Made by a program: the position numbers and the translations under genes | Shown: positions 46,095-56,369 of the stretch, piece after piece | How positions within the stretch are numbered: the first letter of the stretch is position 1 | Layout: every line of letters begins with the position of its first letter | The notes under the pieces: generated by a model | What the model saw: the letters and a program-made list of their open reading frames with translations, nothing else | The model's database searches: none | What the model was told of the DNA's origin: nothing | Source: Vibrio tubiashii | GTDB lineage: Bacteria; Pseudomonadota; Gammaproteobacteria; Enterobacterales; Vibrionaceae | Direction of reading: 5' to 3' | DNA length: 64,000 nucleotides | Assembly: GCA_000775715.1 (NCBI GenBank) | Contig: JRWQ01000005.1 | Span: forward strand, 1 to 64,000

Positions 46095-47819
46095 ATGATT
46101 TCAGGCATCCTAGCATCTCCTGGTATTGCTATCGGTAAAGCACTACTACTTCAAGAAGATGAAATCGTTCTAAACACTAACCCTATCACTGAAGACCAAG
46201 TTGAAGCAGAAGTTGCTCGTTTCTTTGAAGCACGCAACAAATCAGCAGCTCAGCTAGAAGTTGTTAAGCAAAAAGCGCTTGAGACTTTCGGTGAAGAGAA
46301 AGAAGCGATCTTTGAAGGTCACATCATGCTTCTTGAAGATGAAGAGCTAGAGGAAGAAATCCTAGCACTGATCAAGAAAGACAAGATGCACGCTGATAAC
46401 GCAATTCATACAGTTATCGAAGAGCAAGCATCTGCTCTAGAATCTCTAGACGACGAATACCTAAAAGAACGTGCAACAGATATCCGTGATATCGGTACAC
46501 GTTTTGTTAAAAATGCACTAGGCATCAACATCGTTTCTCTAAGCGACATTGATGAAGAAGTTATCCTAGTTGCTTACGACCTAACGCCTTCTGAAACAGC
46601 ACAAATCAACCTAGATTACGTGCTTGGTTTTGCATGTGATATCGGTGGTCGTACTTCTCACACGTCCATCATGGCTCGCTCTCTTGAGCTTCCTGCAATC
46701 GTTGGTACCAACGACATCACTAAGAAAGTTAAGAATGGCGACATGCTAATTCTTGATGCGATGAACAACAAACTCGTTATCAACCCATCAGATGCAGAGC
46801 TTAAAGAAGCACAAGCTGTAAAAGCGGCTTTCCTTGCTGAAAAAGAAGAGCTCGCTAAGCTAAAAGACCTTCACGCTGAAACCACTGACGGTCACCGCGT
46901 AGAAGTATGCGGTAACATCGGTACAGTAAAAGACTGTGACGGCATCCTGCGTAACGGTGGTGAAGGCGTTGGTCTGTACCGTACTGAATTCCTATTTATG
47001 GACCGCGATGCGCTACCAACTGAAGAAGAGCAATACCAAGCGTACAAAGAAGTTGCAGAAGCAATGAACGGCGAGTCGGTAATTATTCGTACCATGGACA
47101 TCGGTGGTGATAAAGATCTTCCTTACATGGATCTACCACAAGAGATGAACCCATTCCTAGGCTGGCGTGCAGTACGTATCAGCTTAGACCGTCGTGAAAT
47201 CCTTCGTGATCAACTTCGCGGCATCCTACGTGCATCTGCACATGGTAAGCTTCGCATCATGTTCCCAATGATCATTTCTGTTGAAGAGATCCGCGAACTT
47301 AAGAACGCTATCGAAGAGTACAAAGCGGAACTTCGTGCTGAAGGTCTAGCATTTGACGAAGAGATCGAAATTGGTGTTATGGTTGAGACTCCGGCAGCAG
47401 CAGCGATCGCTCACCATCTTGCAAAAGAAGTCGCGTTCTTCTCAATCGGTACTAACGACCTAACTCAGTACACACTCGCTGTAGACCGTGGTAACGAGAT
47501 GATCTCTCATCTATACAACCCACTATCACCAGCGGTACTAACTGTAATCAAGCAAGTTATTGATGCTTCACACGCTGAAGGCAAATGGACTGGTATGTGT
47601 GGTGAACTAGCGGGCGATGAGCGCGCGACACTACTTCTACTAGGCATGGGTCTAGATGAGTTCTCAATGAGTGGTATCTCTATCCCTAAGGTTAAGAAAG
47701 TTATCCGTAACTCTAACTTTGCGGAAGTAAAAGCGATGGCAGAAGAAGCACTTTCTCTACCAACTGCAGCAGAAATAGAAGCAGTTGTAGAAAAATTTAT
47801 CGCAGAGAAAACTCAATAA
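46095..47819 (+). CDS. ptsI: PTS enzyme I
   Basis: Enzyme I takes phosphate from phosphoenolpyruvate and passes it to HPr, the first step of PTS sugar uptake. The 574-residue product has the HPr-binding helical part, the active His189 in [17 protein letters not shown], and the PEP-binding barrel with [27 protein letters not shown] and [18 protein letters not shown]. The start follows AAGGTAAGG. crr follows after 105 bases. Confidence 0.98.
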   Translation: MISGILASPGIAIGKALLLQEDEIVLNTNPITEDQVEAEVARFFEARNKSAAQLEVVKQKALETFGEEKEAIFEGHIMLLEDEELEEEILALIKKDKMHADNAIHTVIEEQASALESLDDEYLKERATDIRDIGTRFVKNALGINIVSLSDIDEEVILVAYDLTPSETAQINLDYVLGFACDIGGRTSHTSIMARSLELPAIVGTNDITKKVKNGDMLILDAMNNKLVINPSDAELKEAQAVKAAFLAEKEELAKLKDLHAETTDGHRVEVCGNIGTVKDCDGILRNGGEGVGLYRTEFLFMDRDALPTEEEQYQAYKEVAEAMNGESVIIRTMDIGGDKDLPYMDLPQEMNPFLGWRAVRISLDRREILRDQLRGILRASAHGKLRIMFPMIISVEEIRELKNAIEEYKAELRAEGLAFDEEIEIGVMVETPAAAAIAHHLAKEVAFFSIGTNDLTQYTLAVDRGNEMISHLYNPLSPAVLTVIKQVIDASHAEGKWTGMCGELAGDERATLLLLGMGLDEFSMSGISIPKVKKVIRNSNFAEVKAMAEEALSLPTAAEIEAVVEKFIAEKTQ

Positions 47820-47826
47820 TCAGCTA

Positions 47827-47878
47827 ATTCCAATGAGATAGGCGCTAAAAGTAGTCGTCTATCTTCTGAGATTGGTAT
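47827..47878. repeat. ATTCCAAT...ATTGGTAT hairpin repeat between ptsI and crr
   Basis: Outer arms ATTCCAAT/ATTGGTAT (one mismatch) and inner arms GATAG/CTATC give the same two-part stem as the element at 14,724, 8 bases after the ptsI stop. It could process or attenuate the operon transcript. Confidence 0.5.
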
Positions 47879-47924
47879 ACTATAATTCGACAGAATTAAA
47901 CGAAAACGTTAGGAGCATGACACA

Positions 47925-48434
47925 ATGGGTCTGTTTGATAAACTTAAGAAGCTTGTATCTGATGATAGTGCTGACGCTGGTGCAATCGAAATCATCGCAC
48001 CTCTTTCAGGTGAAATTGTAAACATCGAAGACGTGCCAGATGTCGTGTTCGCTGAGAAAATCGTTGGTGACGGTATCGCTATCAAGCCAGCTGGCGACAA
48101 GATGGTAGCTCCTGTAAACGGTACGATCGGTAAGATCTTCGAAACAAACCACGCATTCTCTATCGAGTCTGACGACGGCGTTGAGCTTTTTGTTCACTTC
48201 GGTATCGATACTGTAGAACTTAAAGGCGAAGGCTTCACTCGCGTAGCGGAAGAAGGTCAAACTGTTAAAGCTGGTGACACTATCATCACTTTCGACCTAG
48301 CGCTTCTAGAAGAGAAAGCTAAATCGACTCTAACTCCAGTTGTTATCTCTAACATGGACGAAATCAAAGAGCTTAACAAGCTTTCTGGTTCTGTGACTGT
48401 TGGTGAAACTGCAGTTCTTAAAGTAACTAAGTAA
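47925..48434 (+). CDS. crr: PTS glucose-specific EIIA
   Basis: EIIA-Glc carries phosphate from HPr to sugar permeases and signals carbon status to adenylate cyclase and permeases. The 169-residue product has the family motifs [19 protein letters not shown] and His91 in [17 protein letters not shown] as the phosphorylation site, with His76 in ETNHAFSI beside it. It starts after AGGAG. It closes the pts operon at a strong terminator. Confidence 0.98.
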   Translation: MGLFDKLKKLVSDDSADAGAIEIIAPLSGEIVNIEDVPDVVFAEKIVGDGIAIKPAGDKMVAPVNGTIGKIFETNHAFSIESDDGVELFVHFGIDTVELKGEGFTRVAEEGQTVKAGDTIITFDLALLEEKAKSTLTPVVISNMDEIKELNKLSGSVTVGETAVLKVTK

Positions 48435-48453
48435 TAGCGACTTTAATCGAATC

Positions 48454-48483
48454 AAAAAACGCAGCCAATGGCTGCGTTTTTTT
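48454..48483 (+). terminator. Terminator of the pts operon
   Basis: AAAAAACGCAGCC-AAT-GGCTGCG followed by seven T. Confidence 0.94.
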
Positions 48484-48547
48484 GTATCTGTTATACCCTT
48501 CATTGTTGAATCTGCAGCTTTGTTAACTGCGCCAGTTCTTCTTGGTA

Positions 48548-49726
48548 TTACTTCATCCCTAAGGCGTACTTCAGTACTTGCGCTTTCAATGGCCCTGCAT
48601 TTTCAGCAATTTTAAGCGCAGCATTACGTACCAGCTTCAGTGGCGCAATATCATTGCTAAACCCTTTATAGAAGAAGTCCATACCCGATTGCATCAATAA
48701 ATTATCAGGACGTCGTTTACGCTCATACTGTTTCAGCACAGACTGGTCTAGCTGCGCTGCTCCTTTCGCCACCTCTAACAACACTTCTACGTCCTTAAAA
48801 CCTAAGTTAACCCCTTGCCCTGCCAAAGGATTAATCGTATGCGCTGAATCACCAACAAGCACACAGTCATTGCGATAGTATGACTGAGCATGACGACGTG
48901 TAAGAGGAAAAGAACCAGACTGAAGCACCTTGATATCACCCAACTCAGTAGGGAAGTGTGTCATCACCTCTTCCTTCAACTGCTCAGGTGTCATAGCACA
49001 TAACTGTTTGATTCGCTTAGGTGCGTCATACCACACAAGCGATCCCTGACCGGTTCCATCTGATTGGCCATCTAGAGTTGCCAAAGGTAAAAAAGAACGC
49101 GGGCCTGTAGGGGTAAACTGCTGCCAAGTAATGTCTTGTTGAGGGAGCGCAGTTTGTACATTAATCAACATACAGTGCTGTCTGTAATCCCACGCGGTGA
49201 TACCAATACCCACCAACTGACGAACTTTAGAGTTTGCACCGTCAGCGCCAACGACAAGATCAGTGGCTATGGATTGACCAGACTCGAGCACAACCTTGCT
49301 GGTTTCCCCAAATTCAATCGTATCTAATTTATCAGGGCAAAATAGAGTGATATTTTCATGCTGCTCAAGCACTTGCCACAAACCCAATTGAATCAGCCTA
49401 TTTTCGACAATATAGCCTAACTGCTGCATGTCTAATTCATCGGAATGAAAACGAGTACGGCACTCTGGATGTTCCCAAGTTTCGAGACGACGATAAGGGC
49501 AAACTCGCATCTGCTCTATAGCGTGCCAAGCCCCTAATTGATTGAGTATTGCAACCGAGTGTTGTGAAATTGCAGAAACACGGATATCCATTGGTTGTTC
49601 AGGAGAATATGCCTTCGGTGCATACCCTTCGACCACCGCAACTTGTCTGCCTTGCTGGGCAAAACCGATCGCGGTTGCGGCTCCCACCATGCCACCACCA
49701 ATCACTGCAACATCAAACTTGGTCAT
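48548..49726 (-). CDS. ubiF: Ubiquinone-pathway FAD hydroxylase UbiF
   Basis: A flavin monooxygenase of the UbiH/UbiF/COQ6 family, hydroxylating the quinone ring in ubiquinone synthesis. The 392-residue product has the FAD motif VAVIGGGMVGAATAIGFAQQ, the VVGADGANSKVRQL motif and DSAHTINPLAGQGVNLGFKD. The call of UbiF rather than UbiH rests on its place beside miaB, as in E. coli. It is transcribed away from miaB. Confidence 0.9.
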   Translation of the reverse strand: MTKFDVAVIGGGMVGAATAIGFAQQGRQVAVVEGYAPKAYSPEQPMDIRVSAISQHSVAILNQLGAWHAIEQMRVCPYRRLETWEHPECRTRFHSDELDMQQLGYIVENRLIQLGLWQVLEQHENITLFCPDKLDTIEFGETSKVVLESGQSIATDLVVGADGANSKVRQLVGIGITAWDYRQHCMLINVQTALPQQDITWQQFTPTGPRSFLPLATLDGQSDGTGQGSLVWYDAPKRIKQLCAMTPEQLKEEVMTHFPTELGDIKVLQSGSFPLTRRHAQSYYRNDCVLVGDSAHTINPLAGQGVNLGFKDVEVLLEVAKGAAQLDQSVLKQYERKRRPDNLLMQSGMDFFYKGFSNDIAPLKLVRNAALKIAENAGPLKAQVLKYALGMK

Positions 49727-50024
49727 AACTCTTACTTCATCCTGTTAGCATCTGTTTTTATTGTACGTTTTCATTACTAAAATGTAACCAAAAACCTCAA
49801 GCGCGATATGGGCAAATCCCTTATTCGATAACGCTTTTAATAGATTTGGTTGCAGCACTAGTCAGTAGGTTTTTAAAGCAGTACAATACGCCGCTTGCTG
49901 CCAGCTAGGCCTCACGGTGAATGTGGTCAATAGTAGTCACTATTTCTAGGCAACAAACATTACAGATAAAAAGTAACACTGGGCGATTTGCTCCCTTAAT
50001 TTAAACTAACGATCGAGCGAAATT

Positions 50025-51449
50025 ATGAGTAAGAAACTGCTAATTAAAACCTGGGGTTGCCAGATGAACGAATACGATTCATCTAAAATGGCTGACCTTC
50101 TCAACGCGGCTAACGGCTACGAGTTAACAGAAGATCCAAATGAGGCAGATGTATTACTTCTTAATACCTGTTCTATCCGTGAAAAAGCGCAGGAAAAGGT
50201 ATTCCATCAGCTTGGTCGTTGGAAAACACTAAAAGACAAAAAAGACGGTGTGGTGATCGGCGTGGGTGGCTGTGTAGCGACTCAAGAAGGTGACCACATT
50301 CGTGAACGAGCTCCGTTTGTTGACGTAATCTTTGGCCCACAAACACTGCACCGTCTACCAGAGATGATTAAGCAATCTCAATCAGACGAAGCACCTGTGA
50401 TGGATATCTCTTTCCCTGAGATCGAAAAATTTGACCGCCTACCTGAACCTCGCGCAGAAGGTGCAACGGCGTTCGTTTCTATCATGGAAGGCTGTTCTAA
50501 GTACTGTACTTACTGTGTTGTGCCATACACGCGCGGTGAAGAAGTAAGCCGTCCAATGGATGACGTGCTGTTCGAAATTGCTCAGCTTGCTGAACAAGGT
50601 GTGCGTGAAGTTAACCTACTGGGTCAAAACGTAAACGCATACCGTGGTCCAACACACGAAGGCGATATCTGTTCTTTCGCTGAACTGCTCCGTCTTGTCG
50701 CTTCTATCGACGGTATCGATCGTATTCGTTTCACAACTAGCCACCCATTAGAGTTTACTGACGACATCATCGCGGTTTACGAAGATACACCTGAGCTAGT
50801 GAGCTTCCTGCACCTACCAGTACAAAGTGGTAGTGACCGTATCCTAACGATGATGAAGCGCCCGCATACGGCCATCGAGTACAAGTCGATCATCCGTAAG
50901 TTACGTAAAGCGCGTCCAGACATTCAAATCAGCTCTGACTTTATCGTTGGCTTCCCAGGTGAAACCGATATGGATCACCAAGCGACAATGAAACTCATCA
51001 AGGACGTTGATTTCGATATGAGCTTTAGCTTTATCTTCTCACCTCGTCCGGGTACGCCAGCAGCGGATTACCCGTGTGATCTGTCAGAAGAGACCAAGAA
51101 AGAGCGATTATACGAGCTGCAGCAAGTGGTTAATTCGCAAGCGATGCGTTACTCACGTCTGATGCTTGATACAGAGCAACGCGTTCTGGTAGAAGGTCCA
51201 TCGAAAAAGAATCTAATGGAGCTTCGCGCACGTACTGAGAATAACCGTGTTGTTAACTTTGAAGGTAGTGCAGACCTAATCGGTCAGTTCGTTGACGTTA
51301 AGATCACGGACGTATTCGCTAACTCTCTACGTGGTGAGCTAGTGCGTACCGAAAAAGATATGGACCTTCGCACCGTAATCTCTCCAACGCAGATGATGGC
51401 GAAAACAAAGCGTGAAGATGAGCTAGGTGTAGCAACCTTCACACCTTAA
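50025..51449 (+). CDS. miaB: tRNA methylthiotransferase MiaB
   Basis: Radical-SAM enzyme adding a methylthio group to i6A37 of tRNAs. The 474-residue product has an N-terminal cluster domain (Cys12, Cys49, Cys83), the radical-SAM CxxxCxxC motif at Cys157, Cys161, Cys164 ([18 protein letters not shown]) and a C-terminal TRAM domain. The 298-base gap upstream shared with ubiF shows no gene and no clear promoter. A terminator at 51,515 follows. Confidence 0.98.
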   Translation: MSKKLLIKTWGCQMNEYDSSKMADLLNAANGYELTEDPNEADVLLLNTCSIREKAQEKVFHQLGRWKTLKDKKDGVVIGVGGCVATQEGDHIRERAPFVDVIFGPQTLHRLPEMIKQSQSDEAPVMDISFPEIEKFDRLPEPRAEGATAFVSIMEGCSKYCTYCVVPYTRGEEVSRPMDDVLFEIAQLAEQGVREVNLLGQNVNAYRGPTHEGDICSFAELLRLVASIDGIDRIRFTTSHPLEFTDDIIAVYEDTPELVSFLHLPVQSGSDRILTMMKRPHTAIEYKSIIRKLRKARPDIQISSDFIVGFPGETDMDHQATMKLIKDVDFDMSFSFIFSPRPGTPAADYPCDLSEETKKERLYELQQVVNSQAMRYSRLMLDTEQRVLVEGPSKKNLMELRARTENNRVVNFEGSADLIGQFVDVKITDVFANSLRGELVRTEKDMDLRTVISPTQMMAKTKREDELGVATFTP

Positions 51450-51514
51450 GTTCGAAATAAGCTTGAATTTACCCGACTCTGATACCATCTTAGAGAAAGG
51501 TATATAAGGTCACT

Positions 51515-51543
51515 AAAAGCCCGGTCTAAATCGGGCTTTTTTA
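51515..51543 (+). terminator. Terminator of miaB
   Basis: AAAAGCCCG, 8-base loop, CGGGCTTTTTT. It separates miaB from the ybeZ group. Confidence 0.9.
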
Positions 51544-51568
51544 GAGTGACAAACAATGAGAGGCAACT

Positions 51569-52675
51569 TTGAGCAATAAAATTGTTACCCTAGAGATCAA
51601 TCTAGAACCTTCAGATAACCGCCGACTAAGCAGTCTCTGCGGTCCTTTCGATGACAATATCAAGCACTTAGAGCGCCGTTTGGGTGTGGAAATTAGCTAC
51701 CGTGGCAACTTCTTTACTATTGTCGGTAAGCCGCATACCAGCGCCGCTGCACTTGAAATTATTAAAACACTTTACGTAAATACGGCCCCTGTTCGCGGAG
51801 CAATCCCTGATGTTGAACCGGATGAGATCCATTTAGCAATTAAAGAAACTGGAGTACTCGACCAAGATCTAGAGTCAAACATTGAACACGGTAAAGAAGT
51901 ATTCATCAAGACCAAGAAAGGCGTCATCAAACCACGCACGCCAAATCAAGGCCAGTACTTGATGAACATGGTGACGCACGATATCAGTTTCGGCATTGGC
52001 CCTGCTGGTACAGGTAAAACCTACCTGGCGGTTGCAGCCGCTGTCGATGCTTTAGAGCGTCAAGAGATCCGCCGTATTCTATTAACTCGCCCTGCAGTAG
52101 AAGCTGGTGAAAAACTCGGTTTCCTACCTGGTGATCTGAGTCAGAAGGTCGATCCCTATCTTCGTCCTCTCTACGATGCGCTGTTCGAAATGCTAGGGTT
52201 TGAGAAGGTCGAGAAACTGATTGAACGCAACGTGATTGAAGTCGCGCCTCTCGCCTACATGCGTGGCCGAACCCTAAATGACGCTTTCATTATTCTCGAC
52301 GAAAGTCAGAACACCACTGTTGAGCAAATGAAGATGTTCCTGACTCGTATTGGCTTTAACTCACGAGCGGTGATCACAGGTGACATCACTCAGATCGACC
52401 TGCCACGTGGTGCGAAATCAGGTCTGCGCCATGCGATCGAGGTATTAAGCGAAGTCGATGATATTAGCTTTAACTTCTTCATGTCAGACGACGTCGTTCG
52501 CCACCCAGTCGTTGCGCGTATCGTCAACGCCTATGAAAAATGGGAAGCGAAAGATCAAAAAGAGCGTAAAGAGTTCGAGAAGAAACGTCGTGAAGAGCGC
52601 GAAGCACAGTTAATTGAAACAGCCAAAGCTGAGCTTTCCAAGAAAGTACAAGCAGAAGCCGCCGAAGGTAAATAA
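51569..52675 (+). CDS. ybeZ: PhoH-like ATPase YbeZ
   Basis: A 368-residue PhoH-family protein with an N-terminal KH-like part and the ATPase core: Walker [20 protein letters not shown] and Walker [12 protein letters not shown]. It works with YbeY in rRNA maturation in E. coli. The start is TTG, 6 bases after GAGAGGC; an ATG at 51,556 is out of frame. The C-terminal tail is long, charged and helical ([17 protein letters not shown]). Its end overlaps ybeY by one base. Confidence 0.94.
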   Translation: MSNKIVTLEINLEPSDNRRLSSLCGPFDDNIKHLERRLGVEISYRGNFFTIVGKPHTSAAALEIIKTLYVNTAPVRGAIPDVEPDEIHLAIKETGVLDQDLESNIEHGKEVFIKTKKGVIKPRTPNQGQYLMNMVTHDISFGIGPAGTGKTYLAVAAAVDALERQEIRRILLTRPAVEAGEKLGFLPGDLSQKVDPYLRPLYDALFEMLGFEKVEKLIERNVIEVAPLAYMRGRTLNDAFIILDESQNTTVEQMKMFLTRIGFNSRAVITGDITQIDLPRGAKSGLRHAIEVLSEVDDISFNFFMSDDVVRHPVVARIVNAYEKWEAKDQKERKEFEKKRREEREAQLIETAKAELSKKVQAEAAEGK

Positions 52676-53139
52676 TGACGATTGAACTGGATCTACAACT
52701 CGCCGTTGAAGATGAAAATGGCTTGCCTAGCTTTGACGATATTCATCTCTGGTTAAGCTCGGCGGTGACAAAGTTTCAACCTCAAGCAGAAGTGACTGTT
52801 CGCTTGGTTGACGAAGAAGAGAGCCGCCAGCTCAACCATGACTATCGCGGTAAAGACAAGCCAACCAATGTGCTCTCTTTCCCATTTGAAGCGCCTCCGG
52901 GTATCGAAATGGACCTGCTTGGCGATCTCATAATCTGCCGCCAAGTAGTAGAACGTGAAGCGGTAGAACAAAACAAACCTCTAATGGCGCACTGGGCGCA
53001 TATGGTTGTACATGGAAGCTTGCATCTGCTAGGTTATGATCATATCGAAGATGACGAAGCTGAAGAGATGGAGTCACTCGAAACAGAAATCATGCAAAGT
53101 ATGGGTTTTAAAGACCCCTACATTGATGAGAAACAGTAG
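52675..53139 (+). CDS. ybeY: Endoribonuclease YbeY
   Basis: Metal-dependent single-strand RNase for 16S rRNA 3'-end processing and ribosome quality control. The 154-residue product has the zinc motif [11 protein letters not shown] and [14 protein letters not shown]. It is coupled to ybeZ (TAATG overlap) and followed by corC. Confidence 0.97.
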   Translation: MTIELDLQLAVEDENGLPSFDDIHLWLSSAVTKFQPQAEVTVRLVDEEESRQLNHDYRGKDKPTNVLSFPFEAPPGIEMDLLGDLIICRQVVEREAVEQNKPLMAHWAHMVVHGSLHLLGYDHIEDDEAEEMESLETEIMQSMGFKDPYIDEKQ

Positions 53140-53212
53140 CGCTGAGGCAGTTTCAACTCAGTCTACTATGTGAGCTATCACACATCTGATAGCGTTACTT
53201 AAATGAGAAACA

Positions 53213-54112
53213 ATGAACGAAGACAATTCGCCCTCTTCTCTAGAAGGTAAGAAAGAAAAATCTGAAGGTCCGAGTAGAAAGTCCTTCTTCGGACGCCTAG
53301 GTCAACTTTTTCAAGGTGAACCCAAGGATCGCCAAGAGCTTGTGGATGTCATCCGTGACTCTGAAGAAAACGACCTGATCGACCACGACACACGCGATAT
53401 GCTAGAAGGTGTTATGGAGATCTCTGAAATGCGAGTGCGTGACATCATGTTACCGCGTTCGCAAATGGTTACCGTTGATCGTAGCGACGATTTAGATGCA
53501 CTGATCAACCTTATCACTGATGCACAGCACTCTCGTTACCCAGTCATCAGCGAAGATAAAGACCATGTAGAAGGTATTCTGTTAGCGAAGGACTTACTTA
53601 AATACTTAGGTTCTGGCAGCGAACCATTTGATATCGAGCAAGTAATCCGCCCTGCGGTTGTGGTGCCTGAAAGTAAGCGTGTTGATCGCCTACTGAAAGA
53701 ATTCCGCGAAGAGCGCTATCACATGTCTATCGTTGTCGACGAGTTTGGCGGTGTATCCGGCCTAGTCACCATCGAAGATATCCTCGAAGAGATCGTAGGG
53801 GAAATCGAAGATGAGTTCGATGACGAAGAAGAGCTAGATATCCGCAAGCTGAGCAAGCACACCTTTGCCGTTAAGGCATTAACCACCATTGAAGAGTTTA
53901 ACAATACGTTTGGTACCTCCTTCAGTGATGAAGAAGTCGACACGGTAGGAGGCATGGTTATGACCGCATTTGGTCACCTACCTTCTCGTGGCGAACTGGT
54001 TGATATTGAAGGGTATAGCTTCAAGGTAACCTCTGCCGACAACCGCCGAGTTGTGCAGCTCCAAGTAACGATTCCAGATGAAGAGCTCGTTGAAGACTCG
54101 ACAGAAGAGTAA
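53213..54112 (+). CDS. corC: CorC/YbeX CBS-domain protein
   Basis: A 299-residue cytoplasmic protein: acidic N-terminus, CBS pair (about 70-190, with [20 protein letters not shown] and [18 protein letters not shown]), [20 protein letters not shown], and the C-terminal CorC/HlyC domain ([20 protein letters not shown]). It is tied to magnesium efflux with CorA in Salmonella and to ribosome metabolism in E. coli. It lies in the ybeZ-ybeY-ybeX-lnt run. Confidence 0.95.
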   Translation: MNEDNSPSSLEGKKEKSEGPSRKSFFGRLGQLFQGEPKDRQELVDVIRDSEENDLIDHDTRDMLEGVMEISEMRVRDIMLPRSQMVTVDRSDDLDALINLITDAQHSRYPVISEDKDHVEGILLAKDLLKYLGSGSEPFDIEQVIRPAVVVPESKRVDRLLKEFREERYHMSIVVDEFGGVSGLVTIEDILEEIVGEIEDEFDDEEELDIRKLSKHTFAVKALTTIEEFNNTFGTSFSDEEVDTVGGMVMTAFGHLPSRGELVDIEGYSFKVTSADNRRVVQLQVTIPDEELVEDSTEE

Positions 54113-54149
54113 CGCTAATTTCCCAACAGGGACAAAACAGAAGTAAACG

Positions 54150-55658
54150 ATGATCAATTCACTTTTTCATCGCCTAAAACGGCCGTTCGCGGCCGTTTTT
54201 GTTGGCGCAATAACCACCCTAGCTTTCGCTCCATACCAACTATGGCCATTAGCTATTGTTAGCCCTACTCTACTATTACTCCTTATCCATAAGCAGTCGG
54301 CTAAGCGCGCGCTTGGGATAGGTTACGCATGGGGGCTAGGCCAATTTGCAACAGGCGTCAGCTGGGTTCATGTCAGCATAGATAACTTTGGTGGTATGCC
54401 CAAAGTTGCCAGTGTTTTCTTAATGGCTCTATTGGTTGGTTACCTTGCCATATACTCCGCCCTGTTTACTTGGAGCATCAACCGCTTCTTCCCGAATACA
54501 AACCGCTCAAGGTTTCTGTTGGCAGCGCCTGCGCTGTGGCTAATGTGTGATTGGCTACGTGGCTGGGTGATGACTGGCTTCCCTTGGCTGTGGTTGGGCT
54601 ATAGCCAGATTGATAGCCCTATGGGCAGCTTTGCGCCACTTGGAGGCGTAGAGCTGATAACACTGCTGCTAATTATCAATGCCGGTGCGATTGCTTATGC
54701 TAGCCTCAAACGCCAATGGTTATTACTGCTTATTCCTAGCACAATTTTAAGTACTGGCTTTGGCTTGCAATCCGCCCAATGGGTTACGCCAAACCCAGAC
54801 CAAGTCACCAAGGTCGCCTTGATTCAAGGCAATATCCCTCAAGAGTTGAAGTGGAAGCCAAGTGAGCGTTGGCCAACCATTATGAAGTACACAGACCTTA
54901 CTCGTGAAAACTGGGATGCGGACATCATCATTTGGCCTGAAGCAGCGGTCCCTGCTCTAGAATACGAAATCTCATCTTTTCTTAGTAACCTCGACTCTGC
55001 GGCGCGCATGAACAACAGCGCAGTGATTACTGGAATCGTCAATCAAGGCGAGACTAAAAAGTTCTACAACAGCATTCTGACTCTCGGAATCAACGCAAAT
55101 GGCGAGTATCGCTATGATATGAACCAACGCTACCACAAACACCACTTACTTCCATTTGGTGAGTTTGTTCCATTTGAAGAAGTCTTACGTCCTATCGCCC
55201 CACTCTTCAATTTGCCGATGTCATCATTTAGCCGTGGCGACTATATTCAGCCTAATGTCGATGCCAATGGCACTCAAATGGCGCCTGCGCTTTGCTACGA
55301 AATTATCTTCAACGAACAAGTTAGACAGAATCTTACCGACGATACTGACTTTATCCTCACCCTATCCAATGATGCTTGGTTTGGACACTCCATCGGCCCT
55401 TTGCAACATATGGAAATAGCCCGAATGCGCGCACTTGAACTAGGTAAACCAGTGATTCGCGCGACTAACAATGGCGTGACGGCAGTGACAGATCATAAAG
55501 GTAACATTACCGCCCAAGTACCACAGTTTAAAACCGCAGTGCTACGTGCAGAAGTACCAGCGACATCGGGTGAAACACCTTATCGCCATCTAGGCTCATG
55601 GCCACTGTATGTATGGGTAGTGTTAAGTTTGGTGATCGGTTGGAGATTGAGGGATTAG
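54150..55658 (+). CDS. lnt: Apolipoprotein N-acyltransferase
   Basis: Adds the third acyl chain to lipoproteins in the inner membrane. The 502-residue product has about six membrane helices in the first 200 residues, then a periplasmic nitrilase-like domain with the Glu of [12 protein letters not shown], the Lys of [14 protein letters not shown] and nucleophile Cys382 in [10 protein letters not shown]. It ends at a heptad repeat and converges on ybeL. It completes the group starting at ybeZ. Confidence 0.97.
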   Translation: MINSLFHRLKRPFAAVFVGAITTLAFAPYQLWPLAIVSPTLLLLLIHKQSAKRALGIGYAWGLGQFATGVSWVHVSIDNFGGMPKVASVFLMALLVGYLAIYSALFTWSINRFFPNTNRSRFLLAAPALWLMCDWLRGWVMTGFPWLWLGYSQIDSPMGSFAPLGGVELITLLLIINAGAIAYASLKRQWLLLLIPSTILSTGFGLQSAQWVTPNPDQVTKVALIQGNIPQELKWKPSERWPTIMKYTDLTRENWDADIIIWPEAAVPALEYEISSFLSNLDSAARMNNSAVITGIVNQGETKKFYNSILTLGINANGEYRYDMNQRYHKHHLLPFGEFVPFEEVLRPIAPLFNLPMSSFSRGDYIQPNVDANGTQMAPALCYEIIFNEQVRQNLTDDTDFILTLSNDAWFGHSIGPLQHMEIARMRALELGKPVIRATNNGVTAVTDHKGNITAQVPQFKTAVLRAEVPATSGETPYRHLGSWPLYVWVVLSLVIGWRLRD

Positions 55659-55710
55659 AGCGAGAAACGAGATGCGAGAACGGACTCCCGAAGGGCGTAG
55701 CCCGTTCCCA
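55659..55710. repeat. Heptad plus hairpin repeat between lnt and ybeL
   Basis: Heptads GAGAAAC, GAGATGC and GAGAACG run from 55,662, directly after the lnt stop, into a hairpin GAACGG...CCGTTC (55,678-55,707) with inner CCC-GAA-GGG. It ends a few bases before the ybeL stop and probably serves as terminator for both. Related to elements at 1-190 and 44,160-44,280. Confidence 0.6.
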
Positions 55711-55717
55711 TCCCCGC

Positions 55718-56188
55718 CTAAGGCTTCAACGCCTGACGGCTAAACCCTTTATGCCCACAATGGGTACATGGGATGATCACCGTTGGGTGATTGTATTGAG
55801 TTTTATGCCCACACTCATCGCAAACCAATATACCTAAACCAATCACTTCACCGGCCTGATAAAGTCCTTGGTGTTCCAGATCTTGGAAAAGCTCAACCCA
55901 CTCAACCTTAGTACGATCGGTAATATCAAGTAACCCCTGCCAAATCGAGTCGGTAACCATCAAATAAAAGGGGCCGCCTTTGGAGTCTTCGTAGTTGTCA
56001 GCGAACTCTTTCAAGTCCGATTTAACATACGCAGAGACCAAGGCCATTTCATCTTTAGTCAGATCGTTAGCGGCTTGGGCAACTTTTCCCGAGGTTTCAA
56101 TAACATTATTTACCTCATCAGGACTATGCTTGAGTGTTTCAACCACATCTTCAAGCATCTCTTCGTAACCAGCTTTTCTTTTTGACAT
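55718..56188 (-). CDS. ybeL: Zinc-ribbon protein YbeL (DUF1451)
   Basis: A 156-residue cytoplasmic protein with an acidic helical N-terminal two thirds (YEEMLEDVVETLKHSPDEV; TKDEMALVSAYVKSDLKEFA) and a C-terminal zinc ribbon of two CxxC pairs (VCDECGHKTQ and PCTHCGHKGF). It matches the DUF1451 family, found next to leuS in enterics. Function unknown. Confidence 0.9.
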   Translation of the reverse strand: MSKRKAGYEEMLEDVVETLKHSPDEVNNVIETSGKVAQAANDLTKDEMALVSAYVKSDLKEFADNYEDSKGGPFYLMVTDSIWQGLLDITDRTKVEWVELFQDLEHQGLYQAGEVIGLGILVCDECGHKTQYNHPTVIIPCTHCGHKGFSRQALKP

Positions 56189-56369
56189 AGCCCCTCCTCA
56201 AGATTACTTACTGCTTTGTATCCCCTAAATAATTGGAGTTGCACCTAAGCAACAAGTTAATTGACGGGGATAGCTATTGTTGTACCTCGTTCCTTTAGGT
56301 ATTCTATGACGATCTATTAAAGTCTGTTCTAACCGAACTCACAAATTCCAAGATAACCGGACATCATCG

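Noticed and set aside
49727..50024. Small RNA or tRNA-like gene between ubiF and miaB
   Set aside because: GC-rich patches such as the one near 49,890 do not fold into a cloverleaf or a terminator-ended RNA.
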